Notes under the pieces: generated by a model
What the model saw: the letters and a program-made list of their open reading frames with translations, nothing else
Database searches by the model: none
Told to the model about the DNA's origin: nothing
Shown: positions 56,732-64,000 of the stretch, piece after piece
Layout of the letters: each line of letters begins with the position of its first letter
Position numbering within the stretch: position 1 is the stretch's first letter
Translations under genes and position numbers: made by a program
Assembly (NCBI GenBank): GCA_013376985.1
Contig: JACABB010000013.1
Location: forward strand, 1-64,000
From: Bacteroidales bacterium
Lineage (GTDB): Bacteria; Bacteroidota; Bacteroidia; Bacteroidales; Tenuifilaceae
DNA: 64,000 nt
Direction of reading: 5' to 3'

Positions 56732-57727
56732 ATGAAGAGACTACTCCTGTTAGGATTTCTAAATACTTTGTGTTTATCAACCCTCATGGCACAAACTAAC
56801 ATAATTGTATTGGAAAATCAGACTGAAGATGAAATATATGAAAAATATTACCAAAATCCGTTTGTAAATTATTTTATCAAACCAAATTCCTTCAAGGATG
56901 GATCATATATTTTCTACCTTGACAAAGCCAAAACAAATATTTTCTTTGAGGGTATAATTGAAAAAGGGATAACAAGTGGAATTTATTACACCTATAATTT
57001 AGATACAAATAACGGCGAATATATTTCTTCTACCAAGCGGGGTATTAAAGTTGAGAATGGCAAATTTGATGGGGAATATGGCTTTAAAGATATACCTAAT
57101 AAATACCATTACTGCTTTGAAAAGGGAGAAATAAAAAAACTTAAAGTAATTGACCCATTCAATCACTTTCTATCTGATGAGGAAAAAGATACTATTAAAG
57201 CCATTGATACTTTAACAATTTCTTTCCAAAAAGGTAAAATTGAATCTGTTAATTTTTACAATTACAATTCATTTTATAATGTACAACCCATATTAAGCAG
57301 TGATTGCTCATCAAATACTTCTGGTTTAATAAATTTAACTAAATCACAGAGTTATTATGTAACTGACCCTGAAAGAAATGACTCAACATTAATAAGGTAT
57401 TATAAGAAGTTTAACTTTAATGATTCAGCAACTAACTGGAATAAAAGATTATCCTTTCAATACGACTCCTTAAAAACACTTACTTGTGTAGTTTTAGAAT
57501 CAGGTTTGGATGCCCTAAACCGCTCAGTATATTTTAATCTAACACCAGTGAAAATTAAATTTGATAAGAATAATGGTTTAAAATATATCGATTGTAATGG
57601 AAAATACTATTTTGTTAGTGCAGTTGATGAAAATGGGAATGAAGGATTAAGAATTATATTGAATCAAGCAGTCCTCTATTTCCTTCCCGATGGTATTTTT
57701 GATATTACAAATCATGGAAATTATTAG
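56732..57727 (+). CDS. secreted hypothetical protein with MORN-like repeats
   Basis: The 331-residue protein has a signal peptide (MKRLLLLGFLNTLCLSTLMA). The region of about residues 55-110 shows a MORN/YwqK-like pattern (FFEGIIEKGITSGIYYTYNL, KVENGKFDGEYGFKD), and the rest is beta-rich with many Asn, Tyr and Lys. It could be periplasmic or surface bound. It is the last chromosomal gene before the integrated element and stands alone. The function is not recognised. Confidence 0.65.
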   Translation: MKRLLLLGFLNTLCLSTLMAQTNIIVLENQTEDEIYEKYYQNPFVNYFIKPNSFKDGSYIFYLDKAKTNIFFEGIIEKGITSGIYYTYNLDTNNGEYISSTKRGIKVENGKFDGEYGFKDIPNKYHYCFEKGEIKKLKVIDPFNHFLSDEEKDTIKAIDTLTISFQKGKIESVNFYNYNSFYNVQPILSSDCSSNTSGLINLTKSQSYYVTDPERNDSTLIRYYKKFNFNDSATNWNKRLSFQYDSLKTLTCVVLESGLDALNRSVYFNLTPVKIKFDKNNGLKYIDCNGKYYFVSAVDENGNEGLRIILNQAVLYFLPDGIFDITNHGNY

Positions 57728-57861
57728 ATATAAAGAGTATTTTTATGCATGGTAGAGAAAGTAATACTATTTTAAACCTTGAAGTTTTGGTTATTAATAA
57801 ATCAGTTGGGAAGGACATTAAAGAACAAGTGAAGTAAATTTAGTATTTTCATCTAATAAAA
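57728..57861. other. short intergenic spacer
   Basis: The spacer contains a 30-codon frame at about 57744-57836 (MHGRESNTILNLEVLVINKS) that has little support and is not called. Confidence 0.35.
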
Positions 57862-57884
57862 AAGGCAGTAATCCCTACTGCCTT
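57862..57884 (-). terminator. terminator of the disrupted tRNA-Pro gene
   Basis: The perfect 9-bp stem AAGGCAGTA/TACTGCCTT with loop ATCCC is followed on the minus strand by a T run. It lies 5 nt beyond the encoded CCA of the tRNA fragment. Confidence 0.7.
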
Positions 57885-57889
57885 AAGTT

Positions 57890-57942
57890 TGGTCGGGGTG
57901 ATCCGACTCGAACGGACGACCACTTGCACCCCATGCAAGTGG
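57890..57942 (-). other. attachment site: 3' part of tRNA-Pro(GGG)
   Basis: Read on the minus strand this is an intact tRNA 3' part: anticodon arm CTTGC-ATGGGGT-GCAAG (anticodon GGG, proline), variable loop, T arm GTCCG-TTCGAGT-CGGAT, acceptor strand CACCCCG, discriminator A and encoded CCA. The acceptor and D-arm 5' part is absent; AT-rich sequence leading to the integrase gene takes its place. It is therefore the junction (attL/attR) of an element inserted in the tRNA-Pro 3' end. The complete tRNA is expected at the far end of the element, beyond this window. Confidence 0.8.
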
Positions 57943-57953
57943 TAATTATTACA

Positions 57954-58040
57954 TATTATGAAACAACTAATTTATAAACAATTGATTAAATGATTTATAA
58001 ATTAATATAAATTAATCATTTTTCATTTTGTTTCATAATA
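57954..58040. repeat. 13-bp inverted repeat between att site and integrase
   Basis: TATTATGAAACAA (57954-57966) and TTGTTTCATAATA (58028-58040) are perfect reverse complements. A second nested pair AAATGATT/AATCATTT lies within. Position between the att core and the integrase gene suits recombinase arm sites or an operator controlling the integrase promoter. Confidence 0.55.
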
Positions 58041-58058
58041 ATGTTTACCCTATATTTA
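58027..58058 (+). promoter_or_regulatory. integrase promoter candidate, TTTG-N20-TATATTTA
   Basis: The -33 TTTG (58027-58030) overlaps one arm of the 13-bp inverted repeat. A -7-like TATATTTA (58051-58058) follows after 20 nt, between two direct copies of TTTACCC. It lies 19 nt upstream of the integrase ATG. Confidence 0.4.
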
Positions 58059-58077
58059 CCCTGTAAAATTTCTTGCT

Positions 58078-59319
58078 ATGTCAACAGCCAAGGCAAAAGT
58101 GGTTTTCAGGAAGGATAAGAAAAATAAAGATGGGAAGCATCCTCTCTACCTTCGGGTGATTAAGGACAGACGAATAAAATATTATTATCTCGGGCACGAT
58201 TTCTCTCCAAACGAAATGGACAAGGACATGAAGAGGTTGAAAATTAATCATCCTCTCTCTAACGAAATATCAATTAAGATTAAGGATTGGGAAACGGATG
58301 CTCAAAAAGCAATTCTAGAACTTGAAAGAGAAAAAAAAGATTATTCTGCAGAAACCATAATAACCAAACTCAAACAGAATGTTATTACATCAATAACTGT
58401 CGGTAAGTACTTCGATAAAACCATTGAAAGACTTGTAAAAGAAGATAGGGTCGGATATTCAAGAGTTTTTAAAGAGACAAAAAGGGAGTTAATGAAATTT
58501 AGGAAACAGATCGATTTCAACTTTCAAGATATTGATAAAAAATTCTTAACAAAATTTCACAATTATAAAATAAAACAAGGCTGTGCTTTAAATACCGTTT
58601 TTGTTTTCATGAGAACATTAAAAACACTTGTTAACTATGCAAAGGAAGATGAGTATATTCCGAAAAACTTTGGCGGTTTCGCTGAATTTAGTTTTAAGAG
58701 ATACAGAGGTATCAAGACAAAAAAAAGAGCAATCACTAAAGAATCTATTAACAAAATTGTAGAATTAAATTTAACGGACTCATCTCATCTATCCTTTGCA
58801 AGAGACATTTTCCTTTACAGCTACTATTGTAGGGGAATGAATTTTATTGATATAGCCCATTTAAAGTGGCGAGATCTTGACTTGACTAAATTAGACATTG
58901 ATTACATGCGAAGAAAAACTAAAAAGGAGATGCAGTTTAAAATACTTAACCCAGCAATTGAGATTCTCAAAAAGTACAAGCCTGATGAGGTTGCAAATTC
59001 AACCTCTTATGTTTTTCCAATATTAAATGAAAAAAAACATTATACCCCTGAGAAGATTTACAACCGAATTTTTAATGTCAGAAAGCAGGTTAATTCAAAT
59101 ATTAAGAAAGTTGCTAAACTTCAAGGTATAGATGATCAGATAACTACATATGTTGCTAGACATACATTCGCAACAATTATGAAGAAAAGTAATGCCCCTC
59201 TAGGTGTTATTCAACAAACATTAGGGCATGAAAGCGAGACTACAACATTGATTTATCTTAGTGATATAGATGATGAGACTGTAAACAGTGCTGTTGAAAA
59301 TGCAATTATCGGCAACTAA
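58078..59319 (+). CDS. int: tyrosine-type site-specific integrase
   Basis: This 413-residue Bacteroidetes-type phage/ICE integrase has an N-terminal arm-binding domain (about residues 1-90, LYLRVIKDRRIKYYYLGHDF), a SAM-like core-binding domain (about 110-210) and a catalytic domain. In the catalytic domain are the first Arg in YSYYCRGMNFIDIAHLKW, the beta-hairpin Lys in RRKTKKEMQF, YVARHTFAT (Arg about 361), LGHES (His about 384) and the nucleophile in LIYLSDIDDE (Tyr about 393). It starts 136 nt from the tRNA-Pro 3' fragment, where it should catalyse integration and excision. Confidence 0.93.
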   Translation: MSTAKAKVVFRKDKKNKDGKHPLYLRVIKDRRIKYYYLGHDFSPNEMDKDMKRLKINHPLSNEISIKIKDWETDAQKAILELEREKKDYSAETIITKLKQNVITSITVGKYFDKTIERLVKEDRVGYSRVFKETKRELMKFRKQIDFNFQDIDKKFLTKFHNYKIKQGCALNTVFVFMRTLKTLVNYAKEDEYIPKNFGGFAEFSFKRYRGIKTKKRAITKESINKIVELNLTDSSHLSFARDIFLYSYYCRGMNFIDIAHLKWRDLDLTKLDIDYMRRKTKKEMQFKILNPAIEILKKYKPDEVANSTSYVFPILNEKKHYTPEKIYNRIFNVRKQVNSNIKKVAKLQGIDDQITTYVARHTFATIMKKSNAPLGVIQQTLGHESETTTLIYLSDIDDETVNSAVENAIIGN

Positions 59320-59339
59320 TATTTAAGATCCATTTAAGA

Positions 59340-60116
59340 ATGAAGATAGTGTATTTATTTTTATTATACTCAATGATTTTCGTAATGATTTCATTGATAC
59401 TAAGCAGATTCGAAATGGAATTCAAAAATTTTACAGGAAAAATACCGGTGATTGGGATTATCCTTGATTGGACTGTTAATATAGTTATCGATTTATCATT
59501 TTTTTTAAAAAGATTGCTAATCACAATACTACGCTACCTGGGAATAATTAACTATAGAAAAAAAATTGAATTTGCACTTAGTAATTATTCCAGAAGGACG
59601 CTCTTAAATAAAAGTTTGCCTGAAATTCTTTTAGAAGACTATAACAATAACATTGATGAAATGTATGATGATTTCTACAATATTGTTTATAGCAATTTTT
59701 TTGATATAGATTCATTGAAGTTTAATCACATTAGAATTTGGTTTGATGAAAAGAGAAAAGGTGACGGTACAATCGACTTTAAACAAATAATTACTTTCCA
59801 TGTAATCTATCTAAAACACTTGGGATATAAATCTCCTAAGATAATAGATATCTATAGGTTTTACTGTTGGTCACATGGGATTACTCCTATAAAAATGTAT
59901 AATGATTCAACTCTTTATAAAAAAATATCTAGGTATTTTAAAGAATATGAAGAATCCAAAGATTTTGAACCTTTCAGTTCGTTCGAGAATTTGTTTAATG
60001 AATTAAAGACAAACAATGAAAAATGTAAAGAAATAACATCATTAATTTGTGCTGAAAAACTTCGAATGAAAGACAATAAAGATAGGAGAAAGTATAAGCA
60101 ATTAATTAATAATTAG
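59340..60116 (+). CDS. membrane-anchored hypothetical protein of the mobile element
   Basis: The 258-residue protein has one or two hydrophobic N-terminal segments (MKIVYLFLLYSMIFVMISLI; VIGIILDWTVNIVIDLSFF) followed by a mainly helical, charged cytoplasmic part (KISRYFKEYEESKDF, KDRRKYKQLINN). It starts 20 nt after the integrase stop. I do not recognise it. It may be cargo of the element or a regulator; nothing in the sequence decides between these. Confidence 0.6.
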   Translation: MKIVYLFLLYSMIFVMISLILSRFEMEFKNFTGKIPVIGIILDWTVNIVIDLSFFLKRLLITILRYLGIINYRKKIEFALSNYSRRTLLNKSLPEILLEDYNNNIDEMYDDFYNIVYSNFFDIDSLKFNHIRIWFDEKRKGDGTIDFKQIITFHVIYLKHLGYKSPKIIDIYRFYCWSHGITPIKMYNDSTLYKKISRYFKEYEESKDFEPFSSFENLFNELKTNNEKCKEITSLICAEKLRMKDNKDRRKYKQLINN

Positions 60117-60172
60117 TTAACTCAGTTTTTACTGGTTTAAGAATTGTTCATTATTTTACATTATATGAAAAA

Positions 60173-60210
60173 GGGATATATCCCAAAATTGTAACTTGCT
60201 AGTTACTAGC
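60173..60210. promoter_or_regulatory. overlapping palindromes upstream of the HTH gene
   Basis: Three perfect dyads lie within 38 nt: GGGATATATCCC (60173-60184), GTAACTTGCTAGTTAC (60191-60206) and GCTAGTTACTAGC (60198-60210). A TTATTTTGC stretch just after could be a -7 element. The arrangement fits an operator, perhaps for the helix-turn-helix protein starting at 60246. Confidence 0.5.
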
Positions 60211-60245
60211 CTTATTTTGCATTTGAAATCATTAACTAAAATGAT

Positions 60246-60563
60246 ATGAATGCAAAAACGAACATTGATCATGAAAATCCTAGCATTAACAATTTATTAC
60301 TTGAGTTATTTAGACCAATCATTAAATCTACCGTGGAAGAAGTTCTTTCTATCCACAGAGACCGCCCCAGAAAAATAAATGATGAGTTAGGTGTACATGA
60401 AGCAGCTCTACTATTACGCTGCTCAAAAGGTCATATCTATAATCTTACTAGTAGTGGTGAGCTTCCTTTCTATAAGAAGGGAAAACATACTTTATTTAAT
60501 AGAGAAGAACTAGAAGATTGGGATAACGCACGAAAAAAACTCAGTGCAAAAAATCCAATGTAA
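60246..60563 (+). CDS. excisionase-like helix-turn-helix protein
   Basis: In this 105-residue protein, residues about 48-98 form an HTH_17/MerR-excisionase type domain (GVHEAALLLRCSKGHIYNLT, then SGELPFYKKGKHTLFNREEL). This is the standard small DNA-binding protein next to replication genes in Bacteroidetes integrative elements. It may act as recombination directionality factor for the integrase or as repressor at the palindromes just upstream. Confidence 0.85.
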   Translation: MNAKTNIDHENPSINNLLLELFRPIIKSTVEEVLSIHRDRPRKINDELGVHEAALLLRCSKGHIYNLTSSGELPFYKKGKHTLFNREELEDWDNARKKLSAKNPM

Positions 60564-60676
60564 GGATAAAATGTAAATCAAAGTACTTGAGCAAGTTTTC
60601 TCAAGAATGAATTATCTCAATGGTTAGGTTATCAAAAGAGAAAACCACTAAAAAAGTTTGGCGTTTCTATTAAAAA

Positions 60677-60711
60677 ACTCCTATTAATGTTGTGGGACAT
60701 TGAATAGGAGT
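60677..60711. promoter_or_regulatory. stem-loop upstream of the DUF3987 gene
   Basis: ACTCCTATTAATGT pairs with ACATTGAATAGGAGT, with a single bulged G and loop TGTGGG. It lies 35 nt before the ATG at 60746 and could act as an attenuator, operator or terminator for the HTH gene. Confidence 0.5.
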
Positions 60712-60745
60712 ATAATTTCTTAAGCAAGAATAATAAAACTTTGAC

Positions 60746-62131
60746 ATGGCAAATTTAAATAATTTACCTGAATCTGAGGATATTTCTTCAGGCAAAAACG
60801 ATTTCCCTATACACATTTTTCCAAAAGATCTTCAAGAAATCATGAATGAGTATCACAAGGTTTTGAACTTCAATTATGATTACATGGGCTTAACCATATT
60901 AGTTGCAATTTCATTGGCAATGGGGAGTTTCTACAAATTACAAGTTAAGAAGAAATGGATTGAATTTGGTGTTTTATGGGGTGCTTTAGTGGGTAAGGCT
61001 GGAATTAATAAGAGTGCCCCTTTATCGGTTTTTTTAGAACCCTTTAGAGAATTTGATAAATTAAATTATGAGAAATACAAAATAGAACTTTATGAATATA
61101 ATATTCAGATCTTTAAAAAAAAAGGGAAACCCAAAAATACTGAGGATCACGAATTAAATTCGAATGATGTAATGCCAATTGCATTATCACAACCGAAGAG
61201 AAAGCAATTTTTAATTTCAGACTTTACTCCTGAGGCGTTAAGCGTAGCGCATGAAGATAATCCTAGTGGAATTGCAATTTATTCCGATGAACTTTTAACA
61301 TGGATAAACAACTTTGGACGTTACTCGAAAAGTGGTGAAGAACAATTTTATTTATCAATTTGGAGTAGTAAGGACATTAACATTAATCGCAGAAATTCAC
61401 CACACATTTATATATCAAACCCATTCATAAATGTAATAGGAACAATTCAACCTGAAAAATTGGTTGACACCTTTGGAAAAGGAAGAGATAGCAGTGGTTT
61501 TACACACAGGATACTTTTTGCATTTCCAGATTCAATTATAAGGGAGGATCTTTCTGATTTGGATGTGCCAGATATTTACATCAAGGCTTACCAGAATTTA
61601 ATAGAAGGACTATTAACTAAAAGAACTTCAAAATTTGGTAAATCAGGAATTGAATCCACAATACTTGAATTTGATAAAGCAGGATATGAGAAATTTAAGG
61701 AATGGAGAAATAAGAATAATCAACGAATTAATAAGGGTACTAACGATGACCTAGGAGGAATCTATTCAAAGTTAGAAATCTACTTATTACGATTTGCATT
61801 GCTACTTCAGGTAATTGAGGATGAGTGTAATAAAAAGGATTGTACACAAATTCAATTAAAAGCAGTCGAATCAGCAATTGATTTGATAAAGTATTTTGAA
61901 ATCACAGCAATTAAGGTGAGTAAGCTGATTTCTAAATATAACGATCCGCTTGCAAACTATTCAATGGATAAACGCATAGTTTACACAGCCCTACCAACTG
62001 AATTTAGTACATGTAAGGGAAAGGAAATTGCTACTAAGTTTAACATGCCTGAACGCACATTCTTTGATTTTTTAAATGATGACTACTTATTCGAAAAACA
62101 GCGTCATGGTTATTACTTTAAGAAAGTGTGA
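60746..62131 (+). CDS. DUF3987 protein, helicase/primase-associated
   Basis: The 461-residue protein belongs to DUF3987, a P-loop family common in mobile elements next to primase genes. Visible signatures are GKAGINKSAPLSVFLEPF (P-loop-like, about residues 93-110), FLISDFTPEALS, GIAIYSDELLTWINNFGRYS and NVIGTIQPEKL. The C-terminal 60 residues look like a winged helix (ATKFNMPERTFFDFL). It likely supports autonomous replication of the excised element together with the Toprim protein encoded after it. Confidence 0.82.
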   Translation: MANLNNLPESEDISSGKNDFPIHIFPKDLQEIMNEYHKVLNFNYDYMGLTILVAISLAMGSFYKLQVKKKWIEFGVLWGALVGKAGINKSAPLSVFLEPFREFDKLNYEKYKIELYEYNIQIFKKKGKPKNTEDHELNSNDVMPIALSQPKRKQFLISDFTPEALSVAHEDNPSGIAIYSDELLTWINNFGRYSKSGEEQFYLSIWSSKDININRRNSPHIYISNPFINVIGTIQPEKLVDTFGKGRDSSGFTHRILFAFPDSIIREDLSDLDVPDIYIKAYQNLIEGLLTKRTSKFGKSGIESTILEFDKAGYEKFKEWRNKNNQRINKGTNDDLGGIYSKLEIYLLRFALLLQVIEDECNKKDCTQIQLKAVESAIDLIKYFEITAIKVSKLISKYNDPLANYSMDKRIVYTALPTEFSTCKGKEIATKFNMPERTFFDFLNDDYLFEKQRHGYYFKKV

Positions 62132-62137
62132 AAAGTG

Positions 62138-62209
62138 TTGCACTTTCTGCATTTTCTGCACGAATTCTTAAATAATTCAGTCAAAATGCAGGGAATGCAG
62201 GAAATGCAA
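62138..62209. repeat. 23-bp inverted repeat with TGCA iterons, possible origin
   Basis: TTGCACTTTCTGCATTTTCTGCA (arm 1, 62138-62160) and the arm at 62187-62209 match as reverse complements at about 19 of 23 positions. Each arm has three evenly spaced TGCA words about 9 nt apart, and the spacer is AT-rich. It lies between the DUF3987 and Toprim genes, where a replication origin or an operator of the element would fit. Confidence 0.5.
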
Positions 62210-62250
62210 TCAACCTATAAATATCTTTTAACCTATTAATATTAAATATA

Positions 62251-63153
62251 ATGGCTGGTCAAAAAGAAAAGATGAAACCATCTCAAATATTGAACTCTAT
62301 TCCCATCCTAGATATTATCGCAAAAATAATTGGTGCAACTTTTACTAGAAATACAAGAGATGATTACTGGTTCGTATCATTTATCAGGACAGAAGAGAAA
62401 ACCGCCTCACTGAAAGTAAATGCCAAGAAAAATATCTGGTACGATTTCGGTATTCCTGCAGGTGGCAGGAACTATGATTTACTCATGTACTATCTGAATA
62501 CAACTGATATTCATAAAATTGTAAATACTGTCAAAAATTACTTCCCTTCATATTTTCTTTTTGACCAGCCCACCTGTATTGAACCTACTAAAAGGATTGA
62601 ACCTAGAGTAGGTACGGAAATATTGAAAATCCAGTCTCTACAACATCCAGCATTGTTAAAATACATGAATATTCGTTGTATTGATTTGGCTTTGGCCAAG
62701 AAATATTGCCAAGAGATTTGGTATAAAAACAATGGTGCTAAATATTTTGCTATAGGCTTCAAAAGTGAATCAGGTTACGAACTTCGAAGTTCATACTTTA
62801 AGGGTTGTACAGGTAAAGGTATTACCTTTTTCAACAATAATTCAAAAACATGTACTGTCACAGAAGGGTTTTTTAATTGGCTTTCCCTACTAATACTATA
62901 CCCAAAATTGGAGTTCAATTCTAATCATATCATATTGAATACTACTGGGAATATTCCTAAGGCGGAAGAGGTCTTAAAACAGCATGATTTATTAATGTTA
63001 TATCTAGATCGTGATGAAGGTGGCATTTCTGCATTAAGGAAGATTGAAAGTATGGGTGCTAACATTAAGGATGAATCTGAATTCTATAACGGGTTTAATG
63101 ATATTAACCAGTATCTAATTTTTAATAAGTCAACTAATCAAAATGCTAAATAA
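62251..63153 (+). CDS. Toprim-domain primase-like protein
   Basis: The 300-residue protein has an N-terminal CHC2-like primase module (TASLKVNAKKNIWYDFGIPA, then GGRNYDLLMYYL) that lacks a complete zinc-cysteine set. A C-terminal Toprim domain follows with TVTEGFFNWLSLLIL (catalytic Glu) and LLMLYLDRDEGGISALRKI (D-x-D). It is typical of DNA primase-like proteins in Bacteroidetes mobilizable transposons, where it primes replication of the excised circle or the transferred strand. Confidence 0.85.
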   Translation: MAGQKEKMKPSQILNSIPILDIIAKIIGATFTRNTRDDYWFVSFIRTEEKTASLKVNAKKNIWYDFGIPAGGRNYDLLMYYLNTTDIHKIVNTVKNYFPSYFLFDQPTCIEPTKRIEPRVGTEILKIQSLQHPALLKYMNIRCIDLALAKKYCQEIWYKNNGAKYFAIGFKSESGYELRSSYFKGCTGKGITFFNNNSKTCTVTEGFFNWLSLLILYPKLEFNSNHIILNTTGNIPKAEEVLKQHDLLMLYLDRDEGGISALRKIESMGANIKDESEFYNGFNDINQYLIFNKSTNQNAK

Positions 63154-63339
63154 ATGTGTAGGTAATGTAATAGCAAGCGGGAACGGAAACAGAGTTTTGT
63201 TCGCTCGGCTTTTGCTAACGCAAAAGGTTAAAAAACAGCACAATAGATTTATTAGTATATATTTTCGTTTAGCTGAAGATAAATATTATAATGGTTATAT
63301 GGCTGATTACATGTTTATTAATTAATAACCAAATGTATT
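63154..63339. other. candidate oriT region with hairpin
   Basis: This noncoding space lies just upstream of the BtgA-like gene. A less AT-rich block (about 63168-63230) carries a perfect stem CTTTTGC-TAAC-GCAAAAG (63209-63226), and the wider sequence AGCAAGCGGGAACGGAAAC is loosely mirrored by TTGTTCGCTCGGCTTTTGCT. In Btg-type elements oriT sits directly upstream of btgA. A nic site cannot be read from sequence. Confidence 0.45.
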
Positions 63340-63909
63340 ATGGATAGCAATACCCTTACAACAACTAATATTGGTAAAGAGGAACTAAAACACCTCCGAA
63401 AAATAGCAAATCATCATGGATTAAAGCAGGTTGAATTTATAAATGCATCTATATCCTACTTCCGAAAAACAGGTATCAACCCTGCTGAAGAAATTTATTC
63501 CCCAAGGGAGGAGATTGAGCGATTGACCAAAAGGGTAGATGAAGTAATCAAGTTTATGCAGGTTCATGAGAAACAGAAATTATCCCCATTAGTTGAAAGA
63601 TTAATACTACTTGAACGAAGGCTGAGTGAAACGTATTCAAAAATAGTCACTATAGACGATCTTAAGTCGCTAGGAAATCTAACCGTACAACTTGGTAAAC
63701 AGTTTGAAATCCAATCAAATAAACTTTCACTCGGAATAACTAGAGTTCCTGATACCATTAAACCAGATATTGAAAACCAACTTCGCTCACAGAAAAATAC
63801 AATTGTACTAATCGGATTACTCTACGAATTATTTAAGAGTAGAGGGATGGGTGGTTTTCGTGAGGAAGATAAAAAGAGGTTTGAAGATGCCCTATCTAAA
63901 ATTCGATAG
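63340..63909 (+). CDS. btgA: BtgA-like mobilization accessory protein
   Basis: The N-terminal part of this 189-residue protein is ribbon-helix-helix-like (NIGKEELKHLRKIANHHGLK), followed by a long coiled coil (EEIERLTKRVDEVIKFMQVH) and a C-terminal helical segment (GFREEDKKRFEDALSKIR). Layout and position match the BtgA/BfmC-type oriT-binding accessory proteins of Bacteroides mobilizable elements. It overlaps the relaxase start by 23 nt. It should bind oriT and recruit the relaxase. Confidence 0.72.
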   Translation: MDSNTLTTTNIGKEELKHLRKIANHHGLKQVEFINASISYFRKTGINPAEEIYSPREEIERLTKRVDEVIKFMQVHEKQKLSPLVERLILLERRLSETYSKIVTIDDLKSLGNLTVQLGKQFEIQSNKLSLGITRVPDTIKPDIENQLRSQKNTIVLIGLLYELFKSRGMGGFREEDKKRFEDALSKIR

Positions 63910-64000
63910 CCCTTCTGGGTTTGCAGATAATAAGGGATCCTGCGATTCCTTTGTAAACTATTTGTCCAAAGAGGACTTTAGGGATGAATCGCTTACCAAA
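63887..64000 (+). CDS. btgB: BtgB-like relaxase, N-terminal part (cut by window end)
   Basis: A frame beginning at the ATG at 63887 overlaps the end of the BtgA-like gene and runs open to the window edge (38 residues seen). MPYLKFDSPSGFADNKGSCD followed by SFVNYLSKEDF fits the start of Bacteroidetes BtgB/DUF5712-type mobilization relaxases, which begin with (M)YIKFxxPxG and a GSxxxxVxYLxKE motif. The catalytic histidine triad and tyrosine lie beyond the window. Confidence 0.65.
   Translation, partial: MPYLKFDSPSGFADNKGSCDSFVNYLSKEDFRDESLTK

Noticed and set aside
57744-57836. 30-codon frame (MHGRESNTILNLEVLVINKS)
   Set aside because: Too short, no recognisable leader or motif and no operon context.
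57890-57942. Complete tRNA gene
   Set aside because: Only the anticodon arm, T arm and acceptor 3' strand are present; the D arm and 5' acceptor strand are missing, so it is an attachment-site remnant.
63143-63325. 60-codon frame between the Toprim and BtgA-like genes
   Set aside because: It overlaps the Toprim gene end and covers the hairpin-bearing candidate oriT; the translation has no domain-like character.

Overview
The window is chromosomal DNA from a member of the Bacteroidota, probably a Bacteroidales/Marinilabiliales-type anaerobe. The evidence is a type IX secretion C-terminal sorting domain and SprB-type repeats on a giant surface protein, a FISUMP-domain lipoprotein, TTTG/TAnnTTTG-like promoters with little Shine-Dalgarno signal, a Bacteroidetes-type tyrosine integrase, and BtgA/BtgB-like mobilization genes. 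Most intergenic spaces are AT-rich and filled with small dispersed palindromic repeats. No rRNA or complete tRNA gene was seen.

Region by region. 0-11.5 kb is housekeeping metabolism: L-serine ammonia-lyase, Xaa-Pro aminopeptidase, a YqhD-type alcohol/aldehyde dehydrogenase, an agmatinase plus deoxyhypusine-synthase-like operon with a small third gene, a DegT/DnrJ/EryC1/StrS aminotransferase and a family 2 glycosyltransferase. 11.8-14.5 kb holds an orphan ParA with a ribbon-helix-helix partner and a lone metallo-beta-lactamase-fold hydrolase. 14.9-17.3 kb is one operon of ECF sigma factor, zinc-finger anti-sigma factor and two Spy/CpxP-like LTxxQ proteins, an envelope-stress or metal-sensing unit. 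CorA follows. 18.9-20 kb is repeat-rich and includes a 21-bp minisatellite that reads as a heptapeptide repeat.

21.2-26.3 kb is a compact defence island on the minus strand: a type IIG (Eco57I-like) restriction-modification enzyme, a Shedu (DUF4263) nuclease 5 nt later, and a 46-residue proline/basic mini-protein 11 nt after that. 26.8-43.4 kb encodes exported proteins: an outer-membrane barrel with an apparent 1-nt frameshift in its signal peptide, a 1453-residue exported protein, an Fn3 protein, and a 1790-residue polymorphic-toxin-like protein with an internal metzincin-like metallopeptidase and an AT-rich C-terminal toxin region. Two immunity-like genes follow, the first fused to a second copy of the toxin tail. 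43.4-54.1 kb carries lipoproteins and the 2690-residue SprB-repeat surface protein.

54.3-56.2 kb is a two-gene peptide locus: a 53-residue double-glycine-leader peptide with six cysteines in the C-C-CC-C-C order used by knottins, beside a C39-like/VKOR/thioredoxin fusion able in principle to make disulfides. From 57.9 kb to the right edge is the left end of an integrative mobilizable element. It sits in the 3' end of a tRNA-Pro(GGG) gene and carries an integrase, a helix-turn-helix protein, a DUF3987 protein, a Toprim primase-like protein, a BtgA-like protein and the start of a BtgB-like relaxase.
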